64,000 nt of DNA from JACVRW01 sp963850205 (GTDB lineage: Bacteria; Actinomycetota; Thermoleophilia; Solirubrobacterales; Thermoleophilaceae), in assembly GCA_963850205.1 (NCBI GenBank), contig CAWKKJ010000015.1:496001-560000 (forward strand), in the 5' to 3' direction. Both the position numbers and the translations under genes were made by a program. Shown one piece after another: positions 7,535-16,111 of the stretch (its first letter is position 1; each line of letters starts with the position of its first letter). The notes under the pieces were generated by a model that saw nothing but the letters and a program-made list of their open reading frames with translations, made no database searches and had not been told where the DNA came from.

Positions 7535-9268
7535 TCAGAAGAGCTGGTCGCCGAGCGCCTGGACGATCGGGCCGAGTAGGAGTGCGGGGAAGAAGGTGAG
7601 GGCGGCCACGATCACGATCACGAAGATCAGGAGGGCCACGAACGTGGGGGTGTCGGTACGGAAGGTGCCCGCGCCGAGCGGCGACACCCGCTTGCCGGCC
7701 AGCGAGCCGGCAACCGCGAGCGCCGCGAGCAGCGGCACGAAGCGGGCCAGCAGCATGGCCAGGCCGCCCATGAGGTCGGCGAAGGTGATGCCGAAGGCGC
7801 CCACGTTGCCGGGGGCATTCGGCTGCACGTAGCCGGTGTAGCCGGCGAAGGCCGAGCCGTTGTTGTTGCCCTGCGAGGTGTAGGCGTAGAGGGTCTCGGA
7901 GAAGCCCTGCGGTCCGGGGTTGTAGATCGACGGGCCTCCCCACTTGGAGCCGATGGCGAGCGCCGTGAGCACGAGCACGCCGAGGGCGGGATAGAGCGTC
8001 CCGACGAGCACGTACTTGACCTCACGGGCCTCGATCTTCTTGCCCAGGTACTCGGGCGTCCGGCCCACCATCAGGCCGGCGATGAAGACGGCCAGCAGGA
8101 CGAACAGGAGCATCCCGTACAGGCCCGAGCCCACCCCACCGAAGATCACCTCCCCGGTCATCATGTTCACCAGCGGCACGGCGCCGCCGGCGCCGGTGTA
8201 GGAGTCGTGGGCGGAGTTCACCGAGCCGTTCGAGGCCGCGGTGGTGGCCGCCGCCCATAGCGCGCTGTTGGCGATACCGAAGCGCTGTTCCTTGCCCTCG
8301 AGATTCCCGCCGGCTACCTCGGCGGCCTTCTGGGCGGGCGAGCCGTTCTGCTCGGCGGCGTAGGTCACCCCGATGGACACCACCAGCATCACGGCCATGG
8401 CCGCGTACAGCGCCCAGCCCTGGCGGCGGTTGCCCACCATCCGCCCGAACGTGGCGGTGAGCGCCGCCGGGACCAGCAGGATGAACAGGACCTGGACGAA
8501 GTTCGAGAGCGTGGTGGCGTTCTCGAACGGGAAGGCGCTGTTGACGTTGAAGAAGCCGCCGCCGTTGGTGCCCAGCTGCTTGATGGCGACCTGCGACGCT
8601 GCCGGACCGAGGGCCAGCGTCTGCTCGGCGCCGGCCACGGTGGTGTAGGTCACGGCGCCGCCGAGCGTCTGGATCACGCCCTGCGAAACCAGGATCAGGG
8701 CGCCCACGAGCGACAGCGGCAGCAGGATGTAGAGCAGCGTGCGGGTGACGTCCTGCCAGAAGTTGCCCAGCTCGGCGGCGCCGCGGCTCGCGAAGCCGCG
8801 GATCACCGCTGCCAGCACGGCCATGCCCACGGCCGCGGACACGAAGTTCTGCACCGCCAGGCCCGCCATCTGGGAGAAGTAGGTCATCGTGGTCTCGCCG
8901 CCGTAGAACTGCCAGTTGGTGTTCGAGACAAAGGACGCGGCGGTGTTGAAGCTCACGTCCCAGGTGGCGGAGTCGAAGCCCTCGGGGTTGAAGGGATGGA
9001 TCCCCTGGGTGCGCAGGATCACGTAGAGCACGACGAAGAAGAGGGCGCTGAACACGAGCGTGGTGCGGGCGTAGCCCTTCCAGTCCTGCTGCACGTGGGG
9101 GTTCACTCCCAGCAACCGGTAGGTCAGGCGCTCGAGCGGGCCGAGCACGGGGTCAAGGAGCAGGCGCTCGCCCGTGTAGACACGGGCCATGTAGGCCCCG
9201 AGCAGAGGCGTGAGCGCGGTGAGGACCCCCAGGTAGATGACCACCTGCAGCCAGCCCTGCGCGGTCAC
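7535..9268 (-). CDS. kdpA: Potassium-transporting ATPase subunit A
   Basis: The 577-residue KdpA channel-like subunit, with about ten membrane helices and four selectivity-filter-like loops. These include SFVSNTNWQFYGG (about residue 112), KQLGTNGGGFFNVNSAFPFEN, and ASNGSVNSAHDSYTGAGG. It binds K+ and passes it across the inner membrane when driven by KdpB. The start is a GTG at 9268 that overlaps the kdpF stop. Upstream in-frame codons belong to kdpF and the preceding peptide gene. Length and motifs are normal for the family. Confidence 0.96.
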   Translation of the reverse strand: MTAQGWLQVVIYLGVLTALTPLLGAYMARVYTGERLLLDPVLGPLERLTYRLLGVNPHVQQDWKGYARTTLVFSALFFVVLYVILRTQGIHPFNPEGFDSATWDVSFNTAASFVSNTNWQFYGGETTMTYFSQMAGLAVQNFVSAAVGMAVLAAVIRGFASRGAAELGNFWQDVTRTLLYILLPLSLVGALILVSQGVIQTLGGAVTYTTVAGAEQTLALGPAASQVAIKQLGTNGGGFFNVNSAFPFENATTLSNFVQVLFILLVPAALTATFGRMVGNRRQGWALYAAMAVMLVVSIGVTYAAEQNGSPAQKAAEVAGGNLEGKEQRFGIANSALWAAATTAASNGSVNSAHDSYTGAGGAVPLVNMMTGEVIFGGVGSGLYGMLLFVLLAVFIAGLMVGRTPEYLGKKIEAREVKYVLVGTLYPALGVLVLTALAIGSKWGGPSIYNPGPQGFSETLYAYTSQGNNNGSAFAGYTGYVQPNAPGNVGAFGITFADLMGGLAMLLARFVPLLAALAVAGSLAGKRVSPLGAGTFRTDTPTFVALLIFVIVIVAALTFFPALLLGPIVQALGDQLF

Positions 9269-9354
9269 AGCTTCTCCCCGCGCAGCAGGGCGTAGACCAG
9301 GTAGAGGGCGACGAGGACCGAGACGGCCAGGCCGAAGAGCTCGGCGCCGCTCAT
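9265..9354 (-). CDS. kdpF: Potassium-transporting ATPase subunit F
   Basis: A 29-residue single-helix peptide (MSGAELFGLAVSVLVALYLV then YALLRGEKL) immediately before kdpA. This is the size, hydrophobic pattern and position of KdpF, the small lipid-like stabilising subunit of the KdpFABC complex. The ATG at 9354 overlaps the stop of the preceding peptide gene, and the stop overlaps the kdpA GTG. Coupling on both sides supports real translation. It is short enough to be missed by automatic gene calling. Confidence 0.9.
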   Translation of the reverse strand: MSGAELFGLAVSVLVALYLVYALLRGEKL

Positions 9355-9437
9355 ACCCGGTCGAGGCCTTCGACGACCAGGAACAGCACGGCAAAGGCCA
9401 CCAGGCCGATCACGATGGCCAGAACGTCCGCGCCCAT
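9351..9437 (-). CDS. 28-residue single-helix membrane peptide upstream of kdpF
   Basis: The peptide (MGADVLAIVIGLVAFAVLFL then VVEGLDRV) is one hydrophobic helix ending with a charged tail. Its stop overlaps the kdpF start (ATGA), and its start lies 2 bases after the stop of the 156-residue gene, so it fits exactly into the coupled operon. It is not KdpF itself, which follows. Small membrane peptides ahead of kdpF occur in other bacteria as far as I recall, but I know no characterised function. An accessory subunit of the Kdp complex is a reasonable guess. Confidence 0.6.
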   Translation of the reverse strand: MGADVLAIVIGLVAFAVLFLVVEGLDRV

Positions 9438-9439
9438 GG

Positions 9440-9910
9440 TCAGCGAAGCAGCAGCGCGGCGCGGATGCGGCGCGCGGCGTGCTCGAGGGTGTCCTCGGGG
9501 TTGGGGTTGAAGAGGGGTGACTCGCCCGCGGTCAGGAACGCCTCGAGCTGCGCCAGGCCGCGAAGCTGCAGCTCCTCCCGGGAGCTGAGCAGGGCGGATA
9601 GGTCGGCCAGCTCCCGCCGGCAGGCCAGGATGTCGGCTCGCATGACGGGCACCGCGGACGTGCGCGGATTCTGCGGCTCCTCGGCGGCCTCGACCACCCG
9701 GGTGATCCCGGCGGCGAAGGAGCGCCGGCAGCGCCGGGAGGTCAGCTGCTCGGCCCGCAGGGCGAGCTCGGGGCTCGTGCCCGGTGCCACGCCGCGCGCC
9801 AGCTCCAGGTCCAGGCGGTGACGACGCAGCCAGACTCGCGAACGAAGGCGCGCCGGCGGCCGCTGCCGGTCCCGGGCGCGCAGGTGGGGATGGGCGAGCG
9901 AGAAGGACAT
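9440..9910 (-). CDS. Hypothetical protein in the kdp operon
   Basis: A 156-residue soluble protein with no signal peptide. It has an Arg-rich N-terminus, then a helical region with LARGVAPGTSPELALRAEQL and TSRRCRRSFAAGITRVVEAA. I have a general memory of similar ELALRAxQLTSxRxRRxLA proteins in actinobacteria but know no function. It lies between kdpE and the peptide/kdpF pair, 2 bases ahead of the peptide, so it is probably the first gene of the transporter operon. The gap to kdpE (9911-10008) holds a strong hairpin, so separate transcription from the regulators is possible. The absence of membrane segments argues against a transporter subunit. Confidence 0.65.
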   Translation of the reverse strand: MSFSLAHPHLRARDRQRPPARLRSRVWLRRHRLDLELARGVAPGTSPELALRAEQLTSRRCRRSFAAGITRVVEAAEEPQNPRTSAVPVMRADILACRRELADLSALLSSREELQLRGLAQLEAFLTAGESPLFNPNPEDTLEHAARRIRAALLLR

Positions 9911-9984
9911 GAGCCGAGCATGGCTCCGGTCCCGTCAAGCCCCCGTGAAGAAAGCCCCCGGCGGCATAAAGATGTCGTGAAGCT

Positions 9985-10008
9985 GGGGCCTAGGGCGGCC
10001 TGGGGCCC
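9985..10008 (-). terminator. Hairpin between kdpE and the Kdp transporter genes
   Basis: GGGGCCTAGG (9985-9994) and CCTGGGGCCC (9999-10008) pair at 8 of 10 positions around a 4-base loop, directly after the kdpE stop. It could separate regulator and transporter transcripts or act as an attenuator. There is no clear U-tract. Confidence 0.4.
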
Positions 10009-10692
10009 TCAGTCGGCGAAGCGGTAGCCGATGCCCGGATCGGTGCGCACCAGCCGCGGCGCCGAGGGATCGGCCTCGATCTTGCGGCGCAGGTTGGCCA
10101 CGTGCACGCGCAGGGTCTGGGTGTCGTTCTCGTAGGCCGGTCCCCACACCTGGGACAGCAGCGCGCGGTGGGTGAGCAGCCGGCCGCGGCTCTGCATCAG
10201 CACCCGCAGGAGCTCGTACTCGGTGGGCGTGAGGTGCACCTCGTCGCCGTCGACCCGCACGCGGTGCGCGGCCAGGTCCAGCTCGAGGCCCTCGGCCCGC
10301 AGCACCGGCTCGCCCGCCTCGGCCCGGCCGGCCCGGCGCAGCGCCGCCCGCAGACGGGCGATGAGCTCCTCGGTGCCGAAGGGCTTGGTCACGTAGTCGT
10401 CCGCGCCCGCCTCGAGCGCGCGCACCTTCTCGGCCTCGTCGCCCACGGCCGACAGCACGATCACGGGCATCTCGCTCCACTCGCGGATCGAACGGCAGAC
10501 GTCCACGCCGTTTCCGTCGGGAAGGATGAGGTCCAGGATCGCGGCCGCGGGCGGCCTCACGGCCAGCGCGTCCAGGGCCAGCTGCGCCGTCTCGGCGGTG
10601 GCCACCTCGTAGCCCGCGTCGCGGAGGATCACCCGCAGGGCCCGCAGGATCTGGCGCTCGTCGTCGACGACGAGTACGCGCTCACCGCTCAC
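10009..10692 (-). CDS. kdpE: KdpE-type OmpR-family response regulator
   Basis: A 227-residue response regulator. The receiver domain has the acidic pair Asp10/Asp11, the phospho-acceptor Asp54 (AILDLILPDG) and the conserved Lys in VTKPFG. The C-terminal winged helix has LTPTEYELLRVLM and the DTQTLRVHVANLRRKIE recognition region. It is translated 4 bases overlapping the upstream histidine kinase and lies just ahead of the Kdp transporter genes. The expected role is to activate those genes when potassium is low or osmolarity is high. I could not identify its binding site with confidence. Confidence 0.93.
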   Translation of the reverse strand: MSGERVLVVDDERQILRALRVILRDAGYEVATAETAQLALDALAVRPPAAAILDLILPDGNGVDVCRSIREWSEMPVIVLSAVGDEAEKVRALEAGADDYVTKPFGTEELIARLRAALRRAGRAEAGEPVLRAEGLELDLAAHRVRVDGDEVHLTPTEYELLRVLMQSRGRLLTHRALLSQVWGPAYENDTQTLRVHVANLRRKIEADPSAPRLVRTDPGIGYRFAD

Positions 10693-12059
10693 GTGGCGGG
10701 TACCCGGGCGGGTACCGGCAGGGAGACCACGAAGGTCGTGCCCTGACCCGGAAGCGACTCGGCCCGGATGCGGCCACCGTTGGCCTCCAGGAAGCCGCGG
10801 GCGATCGCGAGCCCGAGTCCCGAGCCCGCGCCGTCCCCCTCCCGGGAGCGGTGGAAGGGCTCGAACACCCGCTCCAGGTCCCCACGCGGGATGCCGGGGC
10901 CGCGGTCGGAGATGCGCAGCATCACGTTGGGACCCGCCGTGCGGCCGCGAACCACCACCGGCTGGTCGCCGGCAAAGCGGCCGGCGTTCTCGAGCACGTT
11001 CGCGATCGCGCGTTCGAGCTGGGCCCCGTCGGCGTTCAGGGGCGGCAGGTCGGGCTCGATCTGGATATCGAACCCGCCCGGCGGCTGCGCAAGGCTCCCG
11101 GCCGCGGCCTGCACCACCTCGTCGAGGCCGATCCAGTCCTGGCGGGGCTCGATGCTCCCGGCCTGAAGGCGGGTGAGGTCCAGCAGGTTGTCCACCAGGC
11201 GCGAGAGGCGACCGCTCTCGGTGCGGATCACCGACGCCAGCTCGCGGCGGGACTCCTCCGAGAGCGTGTCCGAGGTCAGGCCGTCGGCGGCCGCGGTGAT
11301 CGCGGTCAGGGGGGAACGCAGGTCGTGGGACACCGAGCGCAGCAGCGTGGTCTTGACCACGTTCGAGCGGCGCAGCGCCTTGGTCTCGATCACCTGCGAC
11401 TCGAGCTCGTCGCGCCGGCGGACCGCGGCCACCAGCGTCTCGAGGCCGGGTACCACCCGGTCCTGCAGCGCGTCCAGCACCTCGCGGTCGGTGTCGGCCG
11501 GCACCAGCACGGTGCCGATCCGGCTGCCGTCCACGATCAGGGGTACCGCCCGGCGGCGCGAGTCGCTGTCGACCCAGCTCAGCTCGATGGCCACCGAGGG
11601 GAGCTCCAGGGCCTGCGCGATGCGGTGGCCCGCGGCCCTGAGCGAGCCCTCCACGCTCTCCCCGCCCAGCAGAAGGCGGGCCATCTCGGCCGACAGGTCG
11701 GCCTCGCGCCGCCGCCGCTCGGCTTCCTCGGCGCGCGAGCGGGCCAGCCCGGCCAGGGTGCTAACCACCCCGGCGGCCACCAGGAACACCACCAGCGCGA
11801 CCCAGTTCTCGCCTTCGGCGATCGAGAGCTTGCCGGTGGGCGGGATGTGGAAGAAGTTCCAGGCCAGCGCGCCGGCCACCGCGGTGGGCAGCCCCAGCCA
11901 GAGCCCCCAGTTGCTCGCCACCAGCAGGACGGCCAGGAGGTAGATCGTGCCCGTGGACACCACGGGCACCACCTCCTTGAGGGGATAGATCAGCGCGGTG
12001 GTGAGCGCGATCGCCGCGGCGGCGACCAGGATGCCGGCGGCCAGCGAGCGCTGGTTCAT
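10689..12059 (-). CDS. kdpD: Membrane histidine kinase, KdpD C-terminal type
   Basis: A 456-residue sensor kinase beginning directly with four membrane helices (DUF4118-type, about residues 5-105, with ALAWNFFHIPPTGKLSI). A GAF-like region and the kinase core follow: H-box RSVSHDLRSPLTAI, N-box ANVLENAGRFA, and G-boxes DRGPGIP and GSGLGLAIA. It corresponds to the second half of KdpD; the sensor half is the separate gene at 3751-4866. It overlaps kdpE by 4 bases. The ATG at 12059 is preferred; a GTG at 12068 would add three residues. Its likely partners are KdpE and the detached sensor domain, which would have to act in trans. Confidence 0.9.
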   Translation of the reverse strand: MNQRSLAAGILVAAAAIALTTALIYPLKEVVPVVSTGTIYLLAVLLVASNWGLWLGLPTAVAGALAWNFFHIPPTGKLSIAEGENWVALVVFLVAAGVVSTLAGLARSRAEEAERRRREADLSAEMARLLLGGESVEGSLRAAGHRIAQALELPSVAIELSWVDSDSRRRAVPLIVDGSRIGTVLVPADTDREVLDALQDRVVPGLETLVAAVRRRDELESQVIETKALRRSNVVKTTLLRSVSHDLRSPLTAITAAADGLTSDTLSEESRRELASVIRTESGRLSRLVDNLLDLTRLQAGSIEPRQDWIGLDEVVQAAAGSLAQPPGGFDIQIEPDLPPLNADGAQLERAIANVLENAGRFAGDQPVVVRGRTAGPNVMLRISDRGPGIPRGDLERVFEPFHRSREGDGAGSGLGLAIARGFLEANGGRIRAESLPGQGTTFVVSLPVPARVPAT

Positions 12060-12106
12060 GCGAGCCACGGCCTCAATGGTGACCGATGGGTACCCTCATT
12101 CGCTCG

Positions 12107-13534
12107 ATGACGACCTTTGCGGAGCTCGGCCTCACGGCCCACACCCTGGAAGCGCTGGCCCACCTGGGCTACGAGCACCCCACCCCGATCCAGGAGCAGA
12201 CCATCCCGCTTCTGCTCCAGGGCCGCGACGTGGTCGGACAGGCCCAGACCGGCACCGGGAAGACGGCGGCCTTCGGGCTGCCGATGATCGAGTACGCCGA
12301 TCCCGACGACCCCGACGTCCAGGCGCTGGTGCTGACCCCCACGCGCGAGCTGTGCATCCAGGTGACCCAGGCGCTGCGCGCCTACGGCGCAAGCAAGGGC
12401 GTGGAGGTGGTGGCCGTGTTCGGCGGCGCGCCGATCCGCGACCAGGCGACGAGGCTGAAGGACGCCCAGATCGTGGTGGGCACGGTGGGCCGGGTGATGG
12501 ACATGATCGGGCGCCACCACCTGTTCCTCGACCAGGCCCGCTACGTGGTGCTGGACGAGGCCGACGAGATGCTCGACCTGGGCTTCCTCGAGGACGTGGA
12601 GGAGATCCTGCGCCGGGCCCCGATGGGCCGCCAGACCGCGCTGTTCAGCGCCACCGTCCCGCCCGAGATCCGGCGCCTGGCCGACACCTTCATGCACGAT
12701 CCCGAGGAGATCGAAGTGAAGGCGGCCACGCTGACGATCGACACCGTCGACCACTTCTACGTCGAGGTCCCGGACAAGGAGAAGCCCGAGGCGCTCGTGC
12801 GGGTGCTCAAGGACGAGCGTCCCGAGCAGGCGATCGTGTTCGTGCGCACGAAGATCGGGGTGGACCGCCTGGGCAGGCGGCTCGGCGACGCGGGCGTACG
12901 GGTCAAGACGCTGCACGGCGACATGAGCCAGGGCCAGCGCGACGGGGTGATGATCGCCTTCAAGGATGGGCGCGAGCGGCTGCTGGTGGCCACCGACGTC
13001 GCCGCCCGCGGGCTGGACATCACGGGCGTCAGCCACGTCGTGAACTACGACATCCCCAACGCCCCCGACATCTACGTGCACCGGATCGGCCGCACCGGAC
13101 GGGCGGGGGAGAGCGGTCGCGCCATCACCCTGATAACGCCGCGGCAGCGTCGCGAGCTGGAGGCGATCGAGAAGCACGCCAACACGGAGATCGATCAGTG
13201 GGCCGACGGGCAGCGCGCTCCGCGGCGCAAGCGCTCCGAGGACCGTCAGACCCGCCGGCCCCGCCACACCAAGCCGCACCTCCGCGAGGGCGTGGCCTAC
13301 GCCAAGCTGGTGGTGGGAGGCGGCCGCAGCGCCGGGATCGAGCCGGCCGACATCGTGGGTCTGGTGGTGGACAACACGCATCTCGAGAACGCCGACGTGC
13401 GCAACGTCCGGGTGCTCGAGCGCTTCAGCTTCGTGGAGGTGCCCGAGGCCCGCGCCGCGGAGGTGGTCGACAAGATGAGCGGCAAGCGAGTCCGGGGCAC
13501 CTCGCTCCCGGTGGAGGTCACAGGAAAACGATGA
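12107..13534 (+). CDS. DEAD-box ATP-dependent RNA helicase with DbpA-type C-terminal domain
   Basis: A 475-residue RNA helicase. The Q-motif region (GYEHPTPIQEQTIP), Walker A AQTGTGKT (46-53), PTRELCIQV, VVLDEADEML, LFSAT, ARGLDI and HRIGRTGRAG are all present. After a basic linker (about 365-400), the C-terminus resembles the DbpA/CsdA RNA-binding domain (YAKLVVGGGRSAGIEPADIVG). It probably remodels rRNA or structured mRNA, including in cold adaptation. The start (ATG 12107) gives the normal MTTFAELGL N-terminus. A TACCCT hexamer lies 10 bases upstream. Its stop overlaps the next start by 4 bases. Confidence 0.93.
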   Translation: MTTFAELGLTAHTLEALAHLGYEHPTPIQEQTIPLLLQGRDVVGQAQTGTGKTAAFGLPMIEYADPDDPDVQALVLTPTRELCIQVTQALRAYGASKGVEVVAVFGGAPIRDQATRLKDAQIVVGTVGRVMDMIGRHHLFLDQARYVVLDEADEMLDLGFLEDVEEILRRAPMGRQTALFSATVPPEIRRLADTFMHDPEEIEVKAATLTIDTVDHFYVEVPDKEKPEALVRVLKDERPEQAIVFVRTKIGVDRLGRRLGDAGVRVKTLHGDMSQGQRDGVMIAFKDGRERLLVATDVAARGLDITGVSHVVNYDIPNAPDIYVHRIGRTGRAGESGRAITLITPRQRRELEAIEKHANTEIDQWADGQRAPRRKRSEDRQTRRPRHTKPHLREGVAYAKLVVGGGRSAGIEPADIVGLVVDNTHLENADVRNVRVLERFSFVEVPEARAAEVVDKMSGKRVRGTSLPVEVTGKR

Positions 13535-13992
13535 GCACATTGACGATGCACACCAATCACGGGCCGATCGAGGTCGAGCTGTTCGACGAGGACGCCCCCA
13601 AGACCGTGGAGAACTTCCTCAAGCTCTCCCGCGACAACTACTACGACGGCCTGATCTTCCACCGGGTGATCAAGGACTTCATGGTCCAGGGCGGCTGCCC
13701 GCACGGCACCGGCACGGGCGGCCCCGGCTACGAGTTCGAGGACGAGTTCAACGACAACAAGGTCGTCCGGGGCGCGCTCGCGATGGCCAACCGCGGCCCG
13801 AACACCAACGGCAGCCAGTTCTTCATCGTCACCACCGACGCCGCGCCCTGGCTCGACGGCAAGCACACCGTCTTCGGGCGGGTGAGCGCAGGCATGGAGT
13901 CGGTGGACGCCATCGAGGGGCTCGAGACCGGCGCGCAGGACCGCCCGGTCGAGGACGCTCGCATCGACCGCATGGAGGTCCATGAGGGTTGA
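13531..13992 (+). CDS. Cyclophilin-type peptidyl-prolyl cis-trans isomerase
   Basis: A 153-residue single-domain cyclophilin without a signal peptide, so a cytoplasmic protein-folding catalyst. Motifs are FHRVIKDFMVQGGCPHGTGTGG (catalytic Arg in FHRV), GALAMANRGPNTNGSQFFI and WLDGKHTVFGRV. All core active-site residues are visible. The start overlaps the helicase stop (ATGA), and the 3' end overlaps the next gene by 11 bases, so it belongs to a four-gene operon from 12107 to 14820. Confidence 0.95.
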   Translation: MSTLTMHTNHGPIEVELFDEDAPKTVENFLKLSRDNYYDGLIFHRVIKDFMVQGGCPHGTGTGGPGYEFEDEFNDNKVVRGALAMANRGPNTNGSQFFIVTTDAAPWLDGKHTVFGRVSAGMESVDAIEGLETGAQDRPVEDARIDRMEVHEG

Positions 13993-14305
13993 GCTCCTGT
14001 GGTGGGACGGCTGCCCGTCCCACCCGGAGGCGCTCGACGAGCTCAGGACCGTGCTCTCTGAGGAGGGGCTCGATCCGGGCTCCGTCGTCCGCCGCGAGGT
14101 GACCAGCGACGAGCAGGCCTCGCGCGAGCGGTTTCCCGGCTCGCCCACCATCCGCATCGACGGCGGCGACGCCGTGCCCGGGGCCGAGGGCGAGCCGTTC
14201 TCGCTCACCTGCCGGGTCTACCGGCTGCGCGATGGACGCATCTCGCCCGTACCCGACTCCGACGACCTGCGCGACGCGATCCGCCGCGCCAAGGAGGACC
14301 AATGA
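13982..14305 (+). CDS. Thioredoxin-fold protein, single-Cys start motif
   Basis: A 107-residue protein starting RVELLWWDGCPSHPEALDEL, as in the thioredoxin-like family found beside alkylmercury lyase and related redox genes. There is only one Cys at the CxxH-like position (WDGCPSH), so a dithiol exchange site is absent. It also has the cis-Pro segment GSPTIRIDG. It overlaps the cyclophilin end by 11 bases and the next gene by 4. A redox or metal-handling role is plausible; the substrate is unknown. Confidence 0.75.
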   Translation: MRVELLWWDGCPSHPEALDELRTVLSEEGLDPGSVVRREVTSDEQASRERFPGSPTIRIDGGDAVPGAEGEPFSLTCRVYRLRDGRISPVPDSDDLRDAIRRAKEDQ

Positions 14306-14820
14306 CGCTTGCCATCGGCGACCAGGCCCCGGCCTTCAGCCTCCCCGACACCGACGGGCGCGAGCACTCGCTGCCCGAGGGTGAGCTGACGGCCGTGGTC
14401 TTCACCTGCAACCACTGCCCCTACGCGCTGGCCTGGCACGACCGCATCCTCCAGGCCGCCCAGGACTATCCCGCGGTGCACTTCCTGGCCATCAACCCCA
14501 ACGACGCCGAGCGCTATCCGAACGACTCGGCCGAGGCCATGCGCGAGCGCGTGGAGCGGGACGGCGGCTGGCCGCTGCCCTACCTCCGCGACGAGTCGCA
14601 GGAGGTGGCCCGCGCCTGGGGCGCCCAGACCACGCCGCACGTGTTCGTGGTCGACGGCGACGGCCGGCTGCGCTACGCCGGCGCGCCGGACGCCGACCAC
14701 CGCGACGAGAGCCAGGACGCGGCCTGGCTGCGTGAGGCGCTGGACGCCGTGGGCGACGGCCGCGACCCCGAGCGGGCCGAGACCGAGCCGGTGGGCTGCA
14801 GCGTCAAGTGGAAGCAGTAG
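14302..14820 (+). CDS. Thioredoxin family protein (AhpC/redoxin-like)
   Basis: A 172-residue cytoplasmic thioredoxin-fold protein of the redoxin group. GDQAPAFSLPDTDGREHSLP opens the fold, followed by the redox site FTCNHCPYALAWHDR (Cys-x-x-Cys-Pro). The segment AWGAQTTPHVFVVDGDG holds the cis-Pro. The C-terminus ends with PVGCSVKWK, another conserved Cys. Homologues are often annotated as thioredoxin family or AhpC/TSA proteins. Translational coupling to the preceding thioredoxin-fold gene (ATGA overlap) suggests that they act together. Confidence 0.85.
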   Translation: MTLAIGDQAPAFSLPDTDGREHSLPEGELTAVVFTCNHCPYALAWHDRILQAAQDYPAVHFLAINPNDAERYPNDSAEAMRERVERDGGWPLPYLRDESQEVARAWGAQTTPHVFVVDGDGRLRYAGAPDADHRDESQDAAWLREALDAVGDGRDPERAETEPVGCSVKWKQ

Positions 14821-14837
14821 GAGGCGCCGTGCGCGAG

Positions 14838-14857
14838 GGCCCGGGCTGGCCCGGGCC
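14838..14857. terminator. Bidirectional hairpin between convergent genes
   Basis: GGCCCGGG (14838-14845) and CCCGGGCC (14850-14857) form a perfect 8-bp stem with loop CTGG. It lies midway between the stops at 14820 (+) and 14870 (-). Confidence 0.55.
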
Positions 14858-14869
14858 GGAGCGACAGTT

Positions 14870-16111
14870 TCAACTGAGTCCCGGGCTTCGCAGCGCCAGC
14901 AGGCCGGCCAGCACGGTGAAGCCGCCGGTGATCAAAAACAGCGTGGTGACGCCCAGCGGCAGCAGCAGGCCGGCGACGGCGTAGGACAGCGGATCGGTAC
15001 CCACGTAGGCCAGGACCACGAGGCTCATCACGCGGGCCATCACCTCCTCGGGGGCGCTCTCCTGCAGCCAGGTCGTCAGCGCGACGTCGAGCACGGACTC
15101 GGCCACCCCGACCGCGGCGGCGGCCGCGAGGGCGGGCGCGGGCGCCTCCACCAGCCCCAGAGCGGCGAGGCCGAGGCCCATCACCGTCACGGTCGACAGC
15201 ACGAGAGGCCGGCGGCGGTCGGTAATCCCCAGCCGCGCCACGGCGCCGAGGCCGATGAGCGTTCCCAGCCCGTAGCCGGAGAACAGGAGGGCGAGGGCGC
15301 TGGCTCCTCCGAGCCGTGTTTCGGCGAGGGCCGCGCCCCCGACCAGGAACGGGCCGAGCCCGACGAGGCTGAGCGCCGCGATCATGATCAGCGGCCAGCG
15401 GACCGCGGGCTCGGCACGGGCCACGCGCAGGCCGGCCGTGAACTGGGCCAGCGGGCCCTCGGCCTCCTCGCGGGGGGCGCGGCCGGCGCCGGGCGTCAGT
15501 CGGGCGGCGCCGAGCGCGGCCCGCAGGAGCACCAGCGCGGCCAGCGCCGAGCACGCCGCGACCGCGACGAAGGTGGCGCCCAGGCCCAGCGCGGCGATGC
15601 CCACCGCGGCCACGCCAGGCCCGACCAGGTCGCTCACCGTCTCGGTGCCCTGGATGAGCGAGTTCGCGGCGGGCAGCTCCGGCGGGGGCACCGCGCGGGG
15701 GGCGAACGAGAACACGACCGGGAAGTGCAGGCCGTCGACCGCGCCCATGGCCGCCACGAGCACGTAGATCGCGGCCATCGGCGGGTCCCCGGCCAGCACC
15801 AGCGCGGCCAGCACCGCCATGAGGGCAGCCCGCGCCAGGTTGGTCACGAACATCAGCCGCTCGGCCTGGAAGTGGTCGCCCAGCCAGCCGCCCAGCGGCA
15901 GCATCAGCGCCAGCAGCAGCGAGGCCCCCGCCAGCACCGCGCCCACCTCGGCGCCCACCCCCTGCAGCTCGATCACCAGCACGGCGACGGCCACGAAGAA
16001 CATCCCCTCGCCCATCACCGTGCTCGCCTCGGCCACCCAGACCCGCCGGAAGCGCGGCCGGCGCAGCGGGGCGAGGGCGCCGCCCGGGGCCTCGGCGGCG
16101 CTACCCGACAA
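14870..16111 (-). CDS. MFS transporter
   Basis: A 413-residue major facilitator with about 12 membrane helices and no long soluble domain. The N-terminus RPRFRRVWVAEASTVMGEGM and the loop GWLGDHFQAERLMFV (the GxLaDrxxrr-type motif A) fit the drug-exporter-like MFS branch. It is a probable efflux protein with unknown substrate. It overlaps the upstream HAD gene by 11 bases, so the two are probably co-transcribed. Confidence 0.85.
   Translation of the reverse strand: MSGSAAEAPGGALAPLRRPRFRRVWVAEASTVMGEGMFFVAVAVLVIELQGVGAEVGAVLAGASLLLALMLPLGGWLGDHFQAERLMFVTNLARAALMAVLAALVLAGDPPMAAIYVLVAAMGAVDGLHFPVVFSFAPRAVPPPELPAANSLIQGTETVSDLVGPGVAAVGIAALGLGATFVAVAACSALAALVLLRAALGAARLTPGAGRAPREEAEGPLAQFTAGLRVARAEPAVRWPLIMIAALSLVGLGPFLVGGAALAETRLGGASALALLFSGYGLGTLIGLGAVARLGITDRRRPLVLSTVTVMGLGLAALGLVEAPAPALAAAAAVGVAESVLDVALTTWLQESAPEEVMARVMSLVVLAYVGTDPLSYAVAGLLLPLGVTTLFLITGGFTVLAGLLALRSPGLS

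Noticed and set aside
9930..9975. KdpE binding site (TTTATG) and TTGACG -35 box upstream of the transporter genes
   Set aside because: There is no matching -10 at suitable spacing and no repeat of the motif, so the similarity is too weak to annotate.
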